DNA from: Thomasclavelia sp.
GTDB taxonomy: Bacteria > Bacillota_I > Bacilli_A > Erysipelotrichales > Coprobacillaceae
Length of the DNA: 14,714 nt
Direction of reading: 5' to 3'
Assembly (NCBI GenBank): GCA_020025035.1
Contig: JAHHSU010000028.1
Coordinates: forward strand, 1 to 14,714
Shown here: piece by piece, positions 12,604 to 14,714 of the stretch
Numbering within the stretch: position 1 is the first letter of the stretch
Layout: each line of letters starts with the position of its first letter
Position numbers and translations under genes: made by a program
The notes under the pieces: model-generated
Seen by the model: the letters and a program-made list of their open reading frames with translations, nothing else
What the model was told of the DNA's origin: nothing
The model's database searches: none

Positions 12604-13019
12604 TGGATACAAAATCGTGTAATGCACTTGTATTAGCTTATATAGGTGATGCTGTATTAGAAATATTAACAAGAGAGTACTTAGTTGTACAAAAAAAGAT
12701 TGTTAAGCCTAACTTATTACAATCTTTTTCTATACAGTATGTTAGTGCTAAGGCACAGGCTAGATACGTAGAATACGCACTAGAAAAAAATATATTTACT
12801 AACGAAGAAATATCTTTTTTTAAGCGCGGAAAAAACGCAAAAGATACTAGAACATTGAAAAATACAAGTCCTTTAACTCATCGAATTTCATCTGGATTTG
12901 AAGCAATACTTGGACATTTGTATGTAACAAGACAAAATGAAAGAATTCAAGAAATTTTTAATAATTATACTCTATTTGTAGAAAATAATACCTGTCATTT
13001 TGAGACAAATTTGAGATAA
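12603..13019 (+). CDS. mrnC: Mini-ribonuclease III
   Basis: A 138-residue protein made of an RNase III catalytic domain without the double-stranded RNA-binding domain. It matures the ends of 23S rRNA in Bacillus, with help from ribosomal protein L3. The signature LAYIGDAVLE (11-20) supplies Asp16 and Glu20 at the metal site, and SGFEAILGHLY (97-107) supplies Glu100. KRGKNAK (74-80) and the HRISSGFE stretch are typical of the family. The start overlaps the cysS stop and the rlmB ribosome binding site follows closely, so the three genes form a tight unit. Confidence 0.95.
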   Translation: MDTKSCNALVLAYIGDAVLEILTREYLVVQKKIVKPNLLQSFSIQYVSAKAQARYVEYALEKNIFTNEEISFFKRGKNAKDTRTLKNTSPLTHRISSGFEAILGHLYVTRQNERIQEIFNNYTLFVENNTCHFETNLR

Positions 13020-13033
13020 AAAAAGGAGATTTT

Positions 13034-13756
13034 ATGAGACAATATATCTATGGAAAAAATACAGTAATGGAATCTTTAAATGGAAAAAGAGTGCAAGAAG
13101 TCATTGTTGTGGATCAATTTCACGATCATGCCTTTTTAAAAATGTGTAAGCAAACAAACGTTAAAGTATCCTATGTTTCTAGACATGAATTAGAACAATT
13201 AGTTGGAAAGGTTCATCATCAAGGTGTAGTAGGAGTTGTAGAAAGTTATCGCTATTATACTTTGGATGAAATTCTTTTATCTATTGATCCTAACAAACAA
13301 CCATTATTAGTGATGTTAGATGGATTAAAAGATCCACATAACCTTGGTGCGATTTTAAGAACGTGTGATGCAATAGGAGTAGATGGTGTAATTATTTTGA
13401 AAAATAGAAGTGTATCATTAAATGGTACAGTGGCAAAAGTATCTACAGGTGCAATCGATCATGTAAAAGTAATGCAAGCAACGAATTTAAGTCGTACCAT
13501 TGATGAACTGAAAAAACGTGGTTATTGGATTGTGGGGTGTGAAAACTCTCAGTCTGATGATTATAGAAAAATAGATTACAATATGCCTGTATGTATTGTA
13601 ATTGGGTCTGAAGGAACAGGTATTTCTAGGCTAGTGAAAGAAAAGTGTGACTTTAATGTTGTGTTGCCAATGGTAGGTCATGTTACGTCATTGAATGCTT
13701 CAGTTGCAACAGCTATTATTTTATATCAAGTCCATAATTCTCGTTTTCCCATTTAG
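13034..13756 (+). CDS. rlmB: 23S rRNA (guanosine-2'-O-)-methyltransferase RlmB family (SpoU/TrmH)
   Basis: A SPOUT-fold methyltransferase of 240 residues. The N-terminal substrate-binding domain starts YIYGKNTVMESL and the knotted catalytic domain has motif 1 HNLGAILRTCDA (102-113, with Asn103 and Arg109), motif 2 IGSEGTGIS (190-198) and motif 3 VTSLNASVATAI (217-228). It uses S-adenosylmethionine to 2'-O-methylate a guanosine of 23S rRNA; exact site specificity is inferred from context. AAAAGGAG precedes the start. In Bacillus the next gene is yacP (NYN nuclease), which is absent here. Confidence 0.93.
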   Translation: MRQYIYGKNTVMESLNGKRVQEVIVVDQFHDHAFLKMCKQTNVKVSYVSRHELEQLVGKVHHQGVVGVVESYRYYTLDEILLSIDPNKQPLLVMLDGLKDPHNLGAILRTCDAIGVDGVIILKNRSVSLNGTVAKVSTGAIDHVKVMQATNLSRTIDELKKRGYWIVGCENSQSDDYRKIDYNMPVCIVIGSEGTGISRLVKEKCDFNVVLPMVGHVTSLNASVATAIILYQVHNSRFPI

Positions 13757-13772
13757 GTAGAAAGGATTATTA

Positions 13773-14387
13773 GTGAAAGAGGTAGAAGTACAATATTTAG
13801 TATATTTAATTAGACAAGGAAATCAGTACGCATTAGATGAATTGATGTTATTTAGTTACCAATATGTTAAAAGTTTATTGTATAAAAGATATTCTCATTT
13901 ATTAAAAGTAATTAATGAAGAAGAGTTATTACAAGAAGCTATTATGTCAGTAGAAAAATGTATATATTCTTATCGATATGATAGTGAGGCTGCATTTTTA
14001 ACATTTATTACATTATGTTCTACTAGAAGATGGTATTCTATGATTGCAATTAGGAAATCTAAATTATCTACGTTTCGTCATGCAGATATTTCATTAGATC
14101 AAGTAATTAATACAACTGATTCTAATAAAAAAGATATTACGATATTAGAAACTATTGCAGATTCTTACCCAACTCATAATCCGCAAACACAATTATACGT
14201 ACAAGAGAAAATTGAACATGCTTATCATATTATAGATTTAGCAAATGATCATAAAGTAAAAAAATTATTTCAGTTAAAAGCAGAAGGTTTTACAGAGTCA
14301 GAGATTTCTAAAATATTAGGAGTTAATGAAAAATGGGTGGCTAATACAGTTTATCGATATAGAAAAAAATTTTGTTGTGAGGAATAA
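13773..14387 (+). CDS. sigH: Sigma-70 family RNA polymerase sigma factor, SigH-like
   Basis: A 204-residue sigma factor with regions 2 and 4 only. Region 2 covers about 15-95, with the core-binding segment EEELLQEAIMSVEKCI and then ATFLTF-like AAFLTFITLCSTRRW, matching the SigH pattern of 'F..F..LCITRQ'. The linker holds ISLDQVI, as SigH has a SLD segment. Region 4 (about 145-200) carries the helix-turn-helix AEGFTESEISKILGVNEKWV. The start is GTG 13773, 7 bases after AAAGGA. Its place after cysS-mrnC-rlmB is that of sigH, which directs early sporulation and competence genes in Bacillus. The sequence is quite divergent, including the unusual CCEE C-terminus, so an alternative role is possible. 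Confidence 0.82.
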   Translation: MKEVEVQYLVYLIRQGNQYALDELMLFSYQYVKSLLYKRYSHLLKVINEEELLQEAIMSVEKCIYSYRYDSEAAFLTFITLCSTRRWYSMIAIRKSKLSTFRHADISLDQVINTTDSNKKDITILETIADSYPTHNPQTQLYVQEKIEHAYHIIDLANDHKVKKLFQLKAEGFTESEISKILGVNEKWVANTVYRYRKKFCCEE

Positions 14388-14413
14388 TGATGTTTCAAAG
14401 ATTGTCTCAATAA
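14387..14413 (+). pseudogene. Eight-codon stub reading frame coupled to the sigma factor stop
   Basis: The sigma factor stop overlaps ATG (TAATGATG), and GAGG at 14379-14382 sits 4 and 7 bases before two consecutive ATG codons. The frame reads only MMFQRLSQ before TAA. In relatives another gene (rpmG or secE) follows sigH closely, so this may be the surviving start of a truncated gene. Nothing identifiable continues in any frame. Confidence 0.3.
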
Positions 14414-14714
14414 AGTCTTTATCATATCAATAGCTTTTTAATTTAGATAATCAATATATACTCTGTGTAATGAAATAAGTCAAAGATAGATATTATAGTA
14501 AATAACTTTACAAATTTAAAATAAATACATATAAATTTATAAACACTCATCAAGAATTAATGAACTAGATGATATATTGAAAACAATATAGAAAAAATTA
14601 GATAAATCTATATAATTCTAATTCTATAGTTTATTTTAAATATTTAATTTGTCTAATTTTTATAAAAGTTAAAATAAGATTACCCAATTTGTTGCAGATA
14701 AGTGGTTACACAAT
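14388..14714. other. Non-coding, extremely AT-rich right end of the window
   Basis: About 325 bases with no credible reading frame, tRNA or terminator next to the sigma factor gene. It holds a long fold-back (14593-14661). In the last 30 bases, read on the minus strand, there is TAACCACTTATCTGCAAC, which resembles the sequence after the transposase at the left edge. It looks like decayed intergenic DNA next to a possible mobile element. Confidence 0.5.
14593..14661. repeat. Long imperfect inverted repeat
   Basis: AAAAATTAGATAAAT (14593-14607) pairs with ATTTGTCTAATTTTT (14647-14661), 15 positions with one wobble pair, around a 39-base loop. A small inner hairpin CTATA/TATAG (14608-14612 and 14625-14629) stacks on one side. 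The AT-only composition makes chance occurrence possible. Confidence 0.4.

Noticed and set aside
1..14714. CRISPR array, tRNA or rRNA genes, prophage or defence genes
   Set aside because: No direct-repeat array with spacers, no cloverleaf or rRNA-like sequence, and every sizeable reading frame is either a housekeeping or sporulation gene or one of the two small unknowns described.

Overview
This window reads as chromosome of a very AT-rich, low-GC Gram-positive, endospore-forming bacterium. The gene order rqcP-yabP-yabQ-divIC, a gerQ/cwlJ spore-germination pair and the order cysS-mrnC-rlmB-sigma factor all point to Firmicutes. The compact, divergent proteins suggest an Erysipelotrichia/Turicibacter/Coprobacillus-like lineage rather than Bacillus; that placement is inference. 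Every sizeable gene can be assigned to a known family except one small membrane protein and one lipoprotein. I see no phage, CRISPR, defence or biosynthetic system. The interest lies in regulation and start sites.

Layout. 1-122: C-terminal end of a probable IS30-like transposase. 169-2204: glycolytic pair pgk-tpiA with its own promoter and terminator. 2307-2501: a 64-residue two-helix membrane protein. 2529-4120: gpmI with its own promoter and a strong terminator whose loop holds the stop codon. 4154-7687: a tightly packed operon encoding a glycerophosphodiester phosphodiesterase, RqcP, YabP, YabQ, DivIC and a MurE-type ligase, ended by a second terminator of the same design. 7705-9541: ung and folC, overlapping, with no obvious promoter of their own. 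9549-9572: bidirectional terminator. 10517-9571 on the minus strand: cwlJ then gerQ, a spore cortex-lysis module. 10589-11185: divergent lipoprotein gene. 11208-14387: a leader hairpin, then cysS-mrnC-rlmB-sigH-like sigma factor. 14388-14714: non-coding, extremely AT-rich, with a long fold-back and possibly the end of another insertion sequence.

How the parts fit. pgk, tpiA and gpmI supply lower glycolysis. The middle operon mixes translation quality control (RqcP), sporulation cortex genes (YabP, YabQ), division (DivIC) and peptidoglycan precursor synthesis (MurE). The sporulation genes appear to be switched separately: a sigma-E-type promoter lies inside a hairpin that hides the yabP ribosome binding site in the longer transcript. 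CwlJ and GerQ act later, in spore germination. The last cluster links cysteine charging, 23S rRNA maturation and methylation, and a SigH-type sigma factor that in relatives starts sporulation.

Most notable observations: cwlJ seems to begin at a non-standard AUC or AUU codon; the yabP promoter/hairpin arrangement; a possible attenuator in front of cysS; a truncated coupled reading frame after the sigma factor; and similar IS30-like end sequences at both edges of the window. All of these come from reading by eye and no database search was possible.
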